Part shown: positions 42,668-50,911 of the stretch, one piece after another
Position numbering within the stretch: the first letter of the stretch is position 1
How the letters are laid out: the number at the start of each line of letters is the position of its first letter
NCBI RefSeq assembly: GCF_018736145.1
Contig: NZ_CP059997.1
Location: forward strand, 9,547,501 to 9,611,500
DNA from: Amycolatopsis sp. CA-230715
Lineage (GTDB): Bacteria; Actinomycetota; Actinomycetes; Mycobacteriales; Pseudonocardiaceae
DNA: 64,000 nucleotides
Direction: 5' to 3'
Translations under genes and position numbers: made by a program
The notes under the pieces: generated by a model
Database searches by the model: none
Told to the model about the DNA's origin: nothing
Seen by the model: the letters and a program-made list of their open reading frames with translations, nothing else

Positions 42668-43935
42668 TGTCCTTGCTGCGGAAGAACACCACCGATCTCA
42701 CTGTGCTGGAAAAGCTCCAGCGGGTCACCGACGCCGCCGAAATCTGGTGGGACTCGCCGCCCGCGGACTTCCCCGCCTGGCGCGACGGCGTACTCGACCG
42801 CGCGCCCGATCCCACCACGCGCAGGCGCTGGACGGCGCAGTTCGACCGGTTCATGGTGCTCGACGATCCGGCCAACTCGCTGGTCCGCGGTGTGACGACG
42901 AACCCGTCGCTCATCGCGAAGAGCGTGCTGAACTCGCCGGAAACCTGGTCGCGCGAAGTGCGCAGGCAGGCGACCCAGCAGCAGGAGTTCGACCCCGAGC
43001 CGGTGTTCGGCCTGGTCTACCGCGAGGTGGTGGCCCGGTCCGCGAACGCCATGATGCCGATGTGGCAGCACTCCGGCGGCCGGTACGGCTGGGTTTCCGC
43101 CCAGCTCGACCCGAGGAGCATGTTCGACGCGCAGGCGATGCTGGCGCAGGCGGTCGAACTGGCCGGGCTGGACCCGAACGTGATGGTGAAGGTGCCGGGT
43201 ACCCCCGCGGGGTACGAGGTGATCACGGAACTCGTGTCCCGCGGCATCTCGATCAACAACACGCTCACCTACACCGTGCCGCAGTTCATGGAATGCGTGC
43301 GCGCCGTCGAAACGGGACTCGCCGCCGCGAAGGCCGCCGGTGTCGACACCGAGCGCTGGCGCGCCGTGATCACCCACATGATCGGGCGGTACGGCGCCAA
43401 CGGGGATCTGCTCGCCGAGGCCGAGGAGCACGGCGTCGACCTGACCCCGCTCGACGTCCGCTGGGCGGAGGTCGCCGTGCTCAAGCGGATCGACCGGATC
43501 CTGCGCGCGCGGCGCCATCCGGTGAAGATGCTGTTGTCCAGCCTTGAGGTCGAGCATCCGTCGGTGGACGCCGGCCTGCTCAGCATGCACCTCGAACAGA
43601 CCGCGGGCGCGGAGCTCGCCTACACCTGCAAACCGGATTTCATCGAAGCGACCATGCGCAGGGACGGCGAACTGACCGAGTTCGACCGCGACGCCATCGA
43701 GCGCCCGGTGCCCCCGGCGGTGCTCGGCAAGCTCGAACGGCTGCCCTACTTCCGCAACGCGGTCGAACCCGACGGCATGCGGCCGGACCAGTTCGCCGGG
43801 CACGGCGCGTTCGTCAGCACGCACGCCGAGGTCAACCGGAACACGCGCCGCCTGCTCGACTTCATCGAGCGGCACATCGACGGACTGCCCGCGAGCGCCC
43901 GCCGCGCCGGGAGCCTGCTGCCGGCCCGGCACTGA
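42667..43935 (+). CDS. Transaldolase family enzyme (long, divergent)
   Basis: A 422-residue TIM-barrel aldolase. The transaldolase signature is VRGVTTNPSLIAKS (73-86) and the Schiff-base lysine is K175 in VMVKVPGTP; NNTLTYTVPQ follows. Standard transaldolases have about 320-370 residues, so this one has extra sequence, especially at the C-terminus. The cluster position suggests it moves a dihydroxyacetone unit while building a sugar or cyclitol skeleton, and does not replace the housekeeping enzyme of the pentose phosphate pathway. The exact substrates are unknown. Confidence 0.85.
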   Translation: MSLLRKNTTDLTVLEKLQRVTDAAEIWWDSPPADFPAWRDGVLDRAPDPTTRRRWTAQFDRFMVLDDPANSLVRGVTTNPSLIAKSVLNSPETWSREVRRQATQQQEFDPEPVFGLVYREVVARSANAMMPMWQHSGGRYGWVSAQLDPRSMFDAQAMLAQAVELAGLDPNVMVKVPGTPAGYEVITELVSRGISINNTLTYTVPQFMECVRAVETGLAAAKAAGVDTERWRAVITHMIGRYGANGDLLAEAEEHGVDLTPLDVRWAEVAVLKRIDRILRARRHPVKMLLSSLEVEHPSVDAGLLSMHLEQTAGAELAYTCKPDFIEATMRRDGELTEFDRDAIERPVPPAVLGKLERLPYFRNAVEPDGMRPDQFAGHGAFVSTHAEVNRNTRRLLDFIERHIDGLPASARRAGSLLPARH

Positions 43936-43964
43936 CCACACGCGACACTCGAAAGGAGAAGGAC

Positions 43965-45101
43965 GTGACCGAGAACGAAAAGCCGCTGATCATGGTGGTG
44001 GGGTGCGGTGATCTCGCGGCGCGCGTGCTCACGCTGCTGCTGAACACCCCCGACACGAACCGGGTGGTGCTCGCCGGGCGAGATCTCGAAAAGACCACCA
44101 GGACGGCCAACCTGGCCATGCTCACCGCGGCGAACCTCGGGGTGCTCGGCGACGTGCGGGTCGAGCGCGTCGATCTCGACGACGTAGCCGCGACCGCGGA
44201 GACGATCGCGGCCGTGCGGCCGGACATCGTCTTCATGGCGGCCTCCCTGCAGTCGTGGCGGATCATCACCAAGCTGCCGAAGCCCGTTTTCGAGGAACTC
44301 GACGAAGCCCAGCTCGGCCCGTGGCTGCCCATGCACCTGACGCCGAACTACCTGCTGGCACAAGCGATCCGCGAATCCGGCACGGCACCGAAGGTGGTCA
44401 ACGCCGCCTACCCCGACGCGGTCGGCCCGGTACTGGCCAAGGCAGGGATGGCGCCGACGACCGGGATCGGCAACGTCGGCAACATCATCCCGGCGCTGAC
44501 CTACGGCCACGCCATCGAGGCGGGCGCCGACCCGGCCGCGGTCGAGGTGAAACTGGTGGCACAGCACTACTTCAGCCACTACGTCCCCCGGTTCGGCGAC
44601 GAGGGGAACGGCGCGTACCACCTGGCGGCGACCGTGCACGGCGAGCCGCTGGAAGGCGTCTCGCACCGCGCGGTGTTCGCGCACCTGAGCGGGCGGCTCC
44701 GCCGTCTCGGCGGCGACGCCGGGCAGCTCCTCACCGCTTCGTCGGCGATGCGCGTGCTGCACGCGATGGCGACCGACAGCGGCGTGCTGGCGCACGTGCC
44801 GGCACCGGACGGGCTTCCCGGTGGTTACCCGGCGCGGATCGGCCGCGACGGCGCGACCCCGGACCTGCCCGGTGACCTGCCGCTCGACGACGCGATCGCG
44901 ATCAACGAGGACTGCCAGCGCGCGGACGGCATCGAGCACATCGACCAGGACGGCACGGTGACCTTCACCGACCGCGAAATGGCCGTGATGCACCGGCTCC
45001 TCGGCTACGAGTGCCGGACCATGCGGCTCGTGGACACCGGCGTCTGGGCCGACGAACTCGCCGGACGGTACCGGAAGTTCGCCGAGCAGGCCGCCGCCTG
45101 A
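43965..45101 (+). CDS. Rossmann-fold oxidoreductase (saccharopine dehydrogenase-like)
   Basis: A 378-residue protein with an N-terminal nucleotide-binding motif MVVGCGDLAARVL, then LAGRDLEKTTRTA and VRPDIVFMAASLQSW, the pattern of saccharopine-dehydrogenase-like NAD(P) enzymes. The C-terminal half has no close family that I recognise (GVWADELAGRYRKFAEQ at the end). It probably oxidises or reduces an intermediate of the sulfated metabolite. It has an AAAGGAG-type ribosome site and lies 29 nt after the transaldolase gene. Confidence 0.7.
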   Translation: MTENEKPLIMVVGCGDLAARVLTLLLNTPDTNRVVLAGRDLEKTTRTANLAMLTAANLGVLGDVRVERVDLDDVAATAETIAAVRPDIVFMAASLQSWRIITKLPKPVFEELDEAQLGPWLPMHLTPNYLLAQAIRESGTAPKVVNAAYPDAVGPVLAKAGMAPTTGIGNVGNIIPALTYGHAIEAGADPAAVEVKLVAQHYFSHYVPRFGDEGNGAYHLAATVHGEPLEGVSHRAVFAHLSGRLRRLGGDAGQLLTASSAMRVLHAMATDSGVLAHVPAPDGLPGGYPARIGRDGATPDLPGDLPLDDAIAINEDCQRADGIEHIDQDGTVTFTDREMAVMHRLLGYECRTMRLVDTGVWADELAGRYRKFAEQAAA

Positions 45102-45129
45102 CCGCACACCGACCACAGGGAGTTTCGCG

Positions 45130-46017
45130 ATGCACACCCAGACACTCGGCTGCGAGATCGAAGTCCCGTACGAGGACTCGTACAACGAAAACCTCACCCC
45201 CGGTGAGGACTTCGCGCGCGCCGTCGCCGCGAGGACGGACGAGGACGAGATCGTCGTCCCGTTCCACGCCTACCTGCCCGCGTCCTTCCCGCTGCTGAAG
45301 ACGCGGCCGCGGTACATGGTCCGGCACCTGCTCAAGGTGGGCAGGGTCCGCGAAGGGCACGGCGAATACCTGGAGGAGTTCACCGGCGTCGACCGCGGGC
45401 CCAGCGGGACCGCGTACCAGGCGACCCCGGAGTCCACGTTCGGCTCCGGGCTCAAGGAAGCCGGTTTCACCGATGTCGAGATGGCGCTGAACGTGCCGGT
45501 CGAATTCGTCCGGCAACCGGGTCTGCTGGCCAGTTTCATCGACTACCGCATGTTCGTTCGCATGTGGACCCAGGAGAACGAGATCCTGTTGTACGGCAGC
45601 AAGGACGGCAAGATCGAGGGCCTGCTCAACATGAAGGGCCTGCGCCACCAGACGGGGCGGCGGGACGTGTTCCGGGAACTCGCGCTCGCCGCGTCCGAAG
45701 TGGAGGAAACCGGTGGCTCGTGCGACGGCGCGGTGATGCACCCCGAGTTGTACTGGCTCGCCGCGGAAAACGGGTTCCTGAACAGGTTCAAGGAAGCCGG
45801 GGTCACCGTGTCGCGAACGAGGATGGTCCCGCGCGGCAAGGCGCTGCTCGGCGACTTCCGCGCCGGGGCGACATTGCTCAACCCCAACATCTCCTCGATC
45901 ACGCTGAGCAGGGACCCCGGATCGGCCGCGCGCCGGGTCATCACCGCGCGGACCCGGCTGGGGCTCGCGGTGCACGTACCGCAGCACTTCGTCCTCCTCG
46001 AGCAGGACGAGGGCTGA
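45130..46017 (+). CDS. HK97-fold encapsulin-like shell protein
   Basis: A 295-residue protein with the pattern of HK97-type major capsid proteins. A variable N-terminal part runs to about 115, then comes a spine-helix-like segment LLASFIDYRMFVRMWTQEN (132-150), the ENEILLYGSKDG/GLLNMKG loop, CDGAVMHPELYWL (198-210) and VPRGKALLGDFRAGATLL (233-250). There are no portal, protease or scaffold genes and no phage context. This fits an encapsulin of the kind found inside biosynthetic clusters (family 3). It would self-assemble into a closed shell, perhaps housing the neighbouring enzymes. It lies 3 nt before the sulfotransferase gene. Confidence 0.75.
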   Translation: MHTQTLGCEIEVPYEDSYNENLTPGEDFARAVAARTDEDEIVVPFHAYLPASFPLLKTRPRYMVRHLLKVGRVREGHGEYLEEFTGVDRGPSGTAYQATPESTFGSGLKEAGFTDVEMALNVPVEFVRQPGLLASFIDYRMFVRMWTQENEILLYGSKDGKIEGLLNMKGLRHQTGRRDVFRELALAASEVEETGGSCDGAVMHPELYWLAAENGFLNRFKEAGVTVSRTRMVPRGKALLGDFRAGATLLNPNISSITLSRDPGSAARRVITARTRLGLAVHVPQHFVLLEQDEG

Positions 46018-46020
46018 GCC

Positions 46021-46929
46021 GTGCGGCCCGTCGTCCTGTACATCACCGGCATGATGCGCTGCGGCAGCACGTTCGTCGGCAACGTCCTCAACGAACTGCC
46101 CGGTGCGGTGCACATCGGCGAGCGGTACTTCCTGTGGAAGAACGCCGTGCTCCGCGACGGCACGAACACCCTCTGCGGCTGCGGGCTCGACCTGCTCGAC
46201 TGCGAGGTCTGGGCGAAGCACCTCGGCGGCGCGAGCGGCCCGGACCGCAAGGGCGCGGAACGGCTGTGGGACCTGCAACAGCGCTTCCTTCGCACGCGGC
46301 ACACCGCGCCACGGCTCGCGGAATCGCTCGGCCGCCGCCGACGTCCGTCCGAAGTAGACGAACTGGGCGACGCGATCGCCGGGATCCACCACGCGGTCGC
46401 CGAGGCGAGCGGGGCCGGCGTCGTCGTGGACAGCTCCAAGTACGCTGCGGACGCCGCCGTGCTGGCCGCGCGGGACGATCTCGACGTACGGGTGCTGCAC
46501 ATCGTGCGCGATCCCAGGGCCACCGTGACCTCGTACCTGGCGCCGAAGAACTACCTCGAGCGGATGAGCGCGCCGCGGACGCTGGCCTACTGGGCGGGGT
46601 TCAACGTCGCCTCGGAAGTGGTCGGGGCCGCCGTCGGCGCGGCGAAGTACCTCCGGATCCGGTACGAGGACTTCACCCGGCGGCCGCGCGAGGTGACCGA
46701 CGAGATCGCCCGCTTCGCCGGGTACTCCGACGCGAACGCCATCTCCTTCGATTCCGCGTCGGTCGTGCTCGGGGGCAACCACACGGTCACCGGCAACCCC
46801 GATCGGCTCCGCCACGGCCGGATCGAAATCCAGCGGCACGAACGCTGGCGCGACACCATGCCGCTGCCGGGGAAGCTGGCCGCCTTCGCCGGTGTCGCAC
46901 CGTTGATGCTCCGGTACGGCTACCGGTAG
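46021..46929 (+). CDS. PAPS-dependent sulfotransferase
   Basis: A 302-residue sulfotransferase. The 5'-phosphosulfate loop is TGMMRCGSTFVGN (about 9-21) and the 3'-phosphate-binding segment HIVRDPRATVTSYL (about 160-173). It transfers sulfate from PAPS to a hydroxyl or amine of an unknown acceptor. The start GTG 46021 lies 3 nt after the encapsulin-like gene, so both are likely made together. It overlaps nothing but ends 6 nt before the convergent cysQ. Confidence 0.9.
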   Translation: MRPVVLYITGMMRCGSTFVGNVLNELPGAVHIGERYFLWKNAVLRDGTNTLCGCGLDLLDCEVWAKHLGGASGPDRKGAERLWDLQQRFLRTRHTAPRLAESLGRRRRPSEVDELGDAIAGIHHAVAEASGAGVVVDSSKYAADAAVLAARDDLDVRVLHIVRDPRATVTSYLAPKNYLERMSAPRTLAYWAGFNVASEVVGAAVGAAKYLRIRYEDFTRRPREVTDEIARFAGYSDANAISFDSASVVLGGNHTVTGNPDRLRHGRIEIQRHERWRDTMPLPGKLAAFAGVAPLMLRYGYR

Positions 46930-46935
46930 CGCGGC

Positions 46936-47700
46936 TCAGCGCAGCCCGGTCCTGCTCGCCGCGGCGCCGATCGCGGCGAGCAGGTTCCCGGCGCACTCCG
47001 GACGGCAGACGAGCAGATCCGGGAGGCTGGGCGAAACGTTGCCGTAGACCAGTTCCGAGCCGTCCGCCCTCGACGTGTGCGCACCCGCCGCGGCGGCCAC
47101 GGCGACCGGGGCCGCACTGTCCCATTCGTACTGACCGCCCGCGTGCACGTAGGCGTCGGCGGCACCGGTGAGCACCGCGATCACCTTGACCCCGGCCGAT
47201 CCCATCGGCACGGTCTCGATTTCGATCTCTTCCGCCAGCGCGTCGATCAGGGCGGGCCGGTGGCTGCGGCTGACCGCGACGCGAAGCGGGCCGTGCGGCT
47301 CGCGGGCCGGGAGCCGCACGGGTTCGTCAGTGGCGTAGGTGCGGCCGCGCGCGGGTAGTGCCACCGCGCCCGCGATCGGCTTTCCCCGCGCGGCCAGCGC
47401 GACGTGCACGGCCCAGTCCGTGCGATCGCGGTCGCAGTACTCCTTCGTGCCGTCGAGGGGGTCGATGATCCAGAGCCTGCCGTTCAGCTCGGCGGGATCC
47501 GGCAGCTCGGCGCCTTCCTCGGAACGGACGGCGTCACGCGGCCGGTGCCGCCGCAACGACTCGGCCAGCAGTGCGTGGGAGCGCCGGTCCCCCTCGTCGC
47601 CGAGCTTGCGGCCGACCGGCCCGGTCGCTCCCCGGCGCAGATCGAGCAGCAGTTCCCCGGCCGTGGTGGCGAGCGACCTCGCCAGTTCGTGGTCGTCCAT
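46936..47700 (-). CDS. cysQ: 3'(2'),5'-bisphosphate nucleotidase
   Basis: A 254-residue member of the inositol monophosphatase superfamily. Metal-site motifs are SEEGAE, WIIDPLDGTKEY and YEWDSAAPVAVA. CysQ splits PAP, the inhibitory by-product of sulfotransferases, into AMP and phosphate. Its convergent position next to the sulfotransferase completes the PAPS cycle of the cluster (make, use, clear). Confidence 0.88.
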   Translation of the reverse strand: MDDHELARSLATTAGELLLDLRRGATGPVGRKLGDEGDRRSHALLAESLRRHRPRDAVRSEEGAELPDPAELNGRLWIIDPLDGTKEYCDRDRTDWAVHVALAARGKPIAGAVALPARGRTYATDEPVRLPAREPHGPLRVAVSRSHRPALIDALAEEIEIETVPMGSAGVKVIAVLTGAADAYVHAGGQYEWDSAAPVAVAAAAGAHTSRADGSELVYGNVSPSLPDLLVCRPECAGNLLAAIGAAASRTGLR

Positions 47701-47779
47701 CGTGAATCCCTTGCCGTAGCGGGGTTTTCGGCATTATCCCGCGAAGACGGCCGCCGAGTCCCGTGCGCACTCGCACACC

Positions 47780-49918
47780 TCAAGCATCCCGTGCCGTCAG
47801 GGATTCGATTTCGGTCACCGGCCCGGCGTCATCGGTGAGCAGCGGGCCCATCCCCAGCTCGGCTCCCGCCCGCTGCCACCGCCGCGCCTGCTCCTCGGTG
47901 CGGAGATCACCGACGAGCACCGCGATCCCGGCACGCCGGACGAACGCGATCAGCTGGCTCACCCCGGTGACGGCGGCCGACTCCTCGTCGACGGCGTGCC
48001 GCACGAGGCGGGAGTCGAGGCGTACGGCGTGAACCGGCAGTTCCTCCAGCAGCACCAGCTCACCCGGTGTCGCGCCGAAATCGTCCAGCAGCACGCCGAT
48101 TCCCAGCCCGGCGAGCACGCGCGCGTTGTCCGCGGCCTCGCGCGCGGTACCGAGCAGCGCCTCCGTCGGCAGGCCGAGCCACACCCGTTCGGCCGGCGTC
48201 CCGGCGCGCTCCAGTGTTCGCCGGACCTTCCCGGCCAGGCGCGGATCGACGAGCTGGTTCGCTGTGAGAGGAACCAGCAGCGTCAGGTCCGCGGCACCGC
48301 ACTCCGCCTTCTCCAGCAAGCCGTGTTCGACCAGCCACGCGCCGAGCTGGCCGAGCAACGCGGTCCGCTCGGCCAGGCGGAAGTACCGCTCCCTCGGCAG
48401 CACGCCCAGCTCCGGGTGTTCCCACCGCAGCCGCGCCTCGACCCCGGTGAGCACACCATCGGCCAGTCGCACCAGTGGCTCGTAACCGACGCCCAGTTCC
48501 CCGTTCTCCCACGCACCGGGCATGGCGGCCACCAGGGCGAAGTCCTCCCTGGCGCGCGAGTCCCACACCGGGTCGTACCGTTCCCACCGGCCGGGACCGG
48601 TGCTCTTGGCTCGCCGCATCGCGAGATCCGCCGAGCGCAGCAGCTCGGCGGGTTCGGCGGTGCGGGAAAGGTCTTCCACCACGCCGAAACCGGCCGTCAC
48701 CGCCAGTCCGACGCCCTCGACGTAGACCGGTTCGGACAGCGTCTCGTTGATCCGCCCGATCATCGTCGCCGCGTCCGGCGAGGTTGCCGAACTCTCGATC
48801 AGGATGCCGAACTTGTCGCTCTCGAACCGCGCGACCATCGCGTTCTCCCCGGCCACGACGGACCTGAGCCGTTCCGCGACGGTCCGCAGCAGGCTGTCTC
48901 CCGCCTTCCTGCCGAGCCCGTCGGTGACCAGGGAGAACCCGTCGAGGTCCGCGTGGTACAACGTCGCGGGGTGCGGCTGGTGCAGCACGTGCTCGAGATG
49001 CGTGCTGAAGAACTGGCGGTTCGGCAGCCCGGTGAGCATGTCGTGCAGCAACTGGTGGCGCAGCTGGTTCTGCAGCAGCGCCAGGTCCGCGTCGTCGGCC
49101 ACGATCGTCACGTACTGGCCGGTCTCGTGCGCACCGCGCAGGAGCGAGGCGGTCAGCGTGATCTGGGACAGGTCCCCGTCCTTGGTGGCGAAGCGCGGGC
49201 GCGACCGCAGCCGATCGATCCGGCCGTCGCGGAGATCGCGGTACCCGTCGCGAAGGGACTGCCGATCCGGCTCGTGCGCGAACTCCACCAGGTTGCCGCG
49301 CTCGACCTCGCCCGCCGTCCGGTCCAGGATCCGGTGCAGGGCGGGATTCGTGCGGACGAACTCCCCGTCGGGCCCGGTGACCGCGATCCCGCTCGGCGAA
49401 CTGACGAAGATCTCGTCCAGCTGGGCCTCACTGGCCGCAAGTTCCTGCTGTGACGCGCGCACCGCGGCGACCAGTGCCTGGTTGAGCGTGTCCTGCTGGT
49501 CGACGACCGACGCGCGGACCGCTTCCACGTAACCGGACGCCAGCGCGCCGAGCACCTTGGCGACGCGCTCCGCGAACCGGTCGGCGGCGCGGCCCTCCGC
49601 CGGCGCCAGCAGTGCCGAGGCGAGGACGTCCACCGTGCACTGCAAGCTCGTCTTGCCGACGCAGTGCAGCCGGACCAGCTCGGCGCCGACCTGCGAGGCG
49701 CTCTCCGTGGCGGACCGGCCCCCGCTCACCGCTTCCAGCAGCCGGTCGAGCAGGCCGAGGAACTCGCGTTCGATCTCGTCTTCCGGCAACGGGACGTAGA
49801 CCGCGCGCTGGATGAGATAGGCCCATTTCCGCGCGACCTTCGCGCGTTCGCGCTGCGACGCGAGGGGCTGCGCACCGGCAGGCCGCGCCGGTTCCTCGGA
49901 CGGCAACGGCCTGGTCAT
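47780..49918 (-). CDS. PAS-GGDEF-EAL protein, both catalytic motifs degenerate
   Basis: A 712-residue protein: N-terminal helical region (about 1-175), PAS (about 180-300), GGDEF (about 310-460) and EAL (about 480-700). The GGDEF signature reads RFESDKFGI, so the GG(D/E)EF loop is lost. The EAL signature reads GVEARLRWEHP, the later AEGVE reads VGDLRTE, and the lysine strand reads VRLDSRL; only DDFG is kept. Cyclic di-GMP synthesis and hydrolysis are therefore unlikely, and it is probably a binding or scaffold protein. It overlaps the methyltransferase gene by 4 nt. Confidence 0.88.
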   Translation of the reverse strand: MTRPLPSEEPARPAGAQPLASQRERAKVARKWAYLIQRAVYVPLPEDEIEREFLGLLDRLLEAVSGGRSATESASQVGAELVRLHCVGKTSLQCTVDVLASALLAPAEGRAADRFAERVAKVLGALASGYVEAVRASVVDQQDTLNQALVAAVRASQQELAASEAQLDEIFVSSPSGIAVTGPDGEFVRTNPALHRILDRTAGEVERGNLVEFAHEPDRQSLRDGYRDLRDGRIDRLRSRPRFATKDGDLSQITLTASLLRGAHETGQYVTIVADDADLALLQNQLRHQLLHDMLTGLPNRQFFSTHLEHVLHQPHPATLYHADLDGFSLVTDGLGRKAGDSLLRTVAERLRSVVAGENAMVARFESDKFGILIESSATSPDAATMIGRINETLSEPVYVEGVGLAVTAGFGVVEDLSRTAEPAELLRSADLAMRRAKSTGPGRWERYDPVWDSRAREDFALVAAMPGAWENGELGVGYEPLVRLADGVLTGVEARLRWEHPELGVLPRERYFRLAERTALLGQLGAWLVEHGLLEKAECGAADLTLLVPLTANQLVDPRLAGKVRRTLERAGTPAERVWLGLPTEALLGTAREAADNARVLAGLGIGVLLDDFGATPGELVLLEELPVHAVRLDSRLVRHAVDEESAAVTGVSQLIAFVRRAGIAVLVGDLRTEEQARRWQRAGAELGMGPLLTDDAGPVTEIESLTARDA

Positions 49919-50748
49919 GACGCCGGGCGGCGGATCTTCTCGGCGACGCCGCCGTAGATCTGCGCGTTGGCTTCGGGATTTTCCGAGATGTCGCCTGGCC
50001 CGCCCGGCCGCCACAGCGCGCATCCGGTCAGCCCCGGCTCGACCAGTTCGAAGTCGCCGAACATGGCTTCGATCTCCTCGTACGTCCGGGTCGTCGCCCG
50101 GTCCCTTCCCCTGGACTCGTTGAACATCTCGACCGCGCCGTCGATCCGGTCGGCCTGCTGGTCGCTGCTCAGGTGCGAAATCGCCAGGTAACTCCCGACC
50201 GGGAGCCGGTCGCGGTGTTCGGCGAGCAGTGCCGGAAGCCCCTTCTCGTCCGGGATCCAGTGCAGCAGCGCCACCATTAGCACGCCGACCGGCTCGCTCA
50301 AATCGATCAAGCGGCGCACTTCCGGGCTGCCGAAAACCGCATCGGGATCGCAGAAGTCCGCCTCGACGATCGCCGCGCGGCCGGTCGACTTCAGCAGCAA
50401 CCTGCTGTGCGACACCGCGATGGGGTCGCGGTCCACGTAGACCACCCGGCAGCCCGGGTCGATTCCCGAGGCGATTTCGTGCACATTGCCAACCGTGGGA
50501 ATGCCCGACCCGAGATCGATGAACTGCCGGATGCCCTGGTTCATCATGAACCGGACGACCCTGCCGAGAAATGCCCGATTCAGGCGTGCGACGTCACGGA
50601 CGCCCGGCATGATCCGCTCGGCGTACACCGCGGCATCGCGGTCGGCCTGGAAGTTGTGTGCACCTCCTAACAAAAAATCGTAGGTTCGCGCGCCGCTCGG
50701 GGTCGTCGTGTCGATACCCGCCGGAACCCAGTCCTGTTGCCGTGACAT
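49915..50748 (-). CDS. SAM-dependent methyltransferase, DUF574 type
   Basis: A 277-residue protein: TPSGARTYDFLLGGAHNF near the N-terminus and FIDLGSGIPTVGNVHEIA, the SAM-binding motif of the actinomycete DUF574 family, then VYVDRDPIAVSH. Members are abundant in actinomycetes but their methyl acceptors are largely unknown. The start is ATG 50748. It is upstream of and co-translated with the degenerate GGDEF-EAL gene. Confidence 0.9.
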   Translation of the reverse strand: MSRQQDWVPAGIDTTTPSGARTYDFLLGGAHNFQADRDAAVYAERIMPGVRDVARLNRAFLGRVVRFMMNQGIRQFIDLGSGIPTVGNVHEIASGIDPGCRVVYVDRDPIAVSHSRLLLKSTGRAAIVEADFCDPDAVFGSPEVRRLIDLSEPVGVLMVALLHWIPDEKGLPALLAEHRDRLPVGSYLAISHLSSDQQADRIDGAVEMFNESRGRDRATTRTYEEIEAMFGDFELVEPGLTGCALWRPGGPGDISENPEANAQIYGGVAEKIRRPAS

Positions 50749-50911
50749 CGCTCGAGCACCTCGTTCGCCTGGGAGCACGCCAACTTACTCACCCGGCGTG
50801 CGCACCGAACAGGGCCATCCGCGTGATGGCGTTTCCCCCATCGGGTACTGTCGCGCGACGCCGGGCAGAGCCTATGGTGGCTCATCCGTTTCACTCAGCC
50901 GAGGAGAGGGA

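Noticed and set aside
45130..46017. Prophage remnant
   Set aside because: Apart from the capsid-fold gene there is no portal, terminase, tail or integrase gene, and the gene is spaced like its metabolic neighbours.
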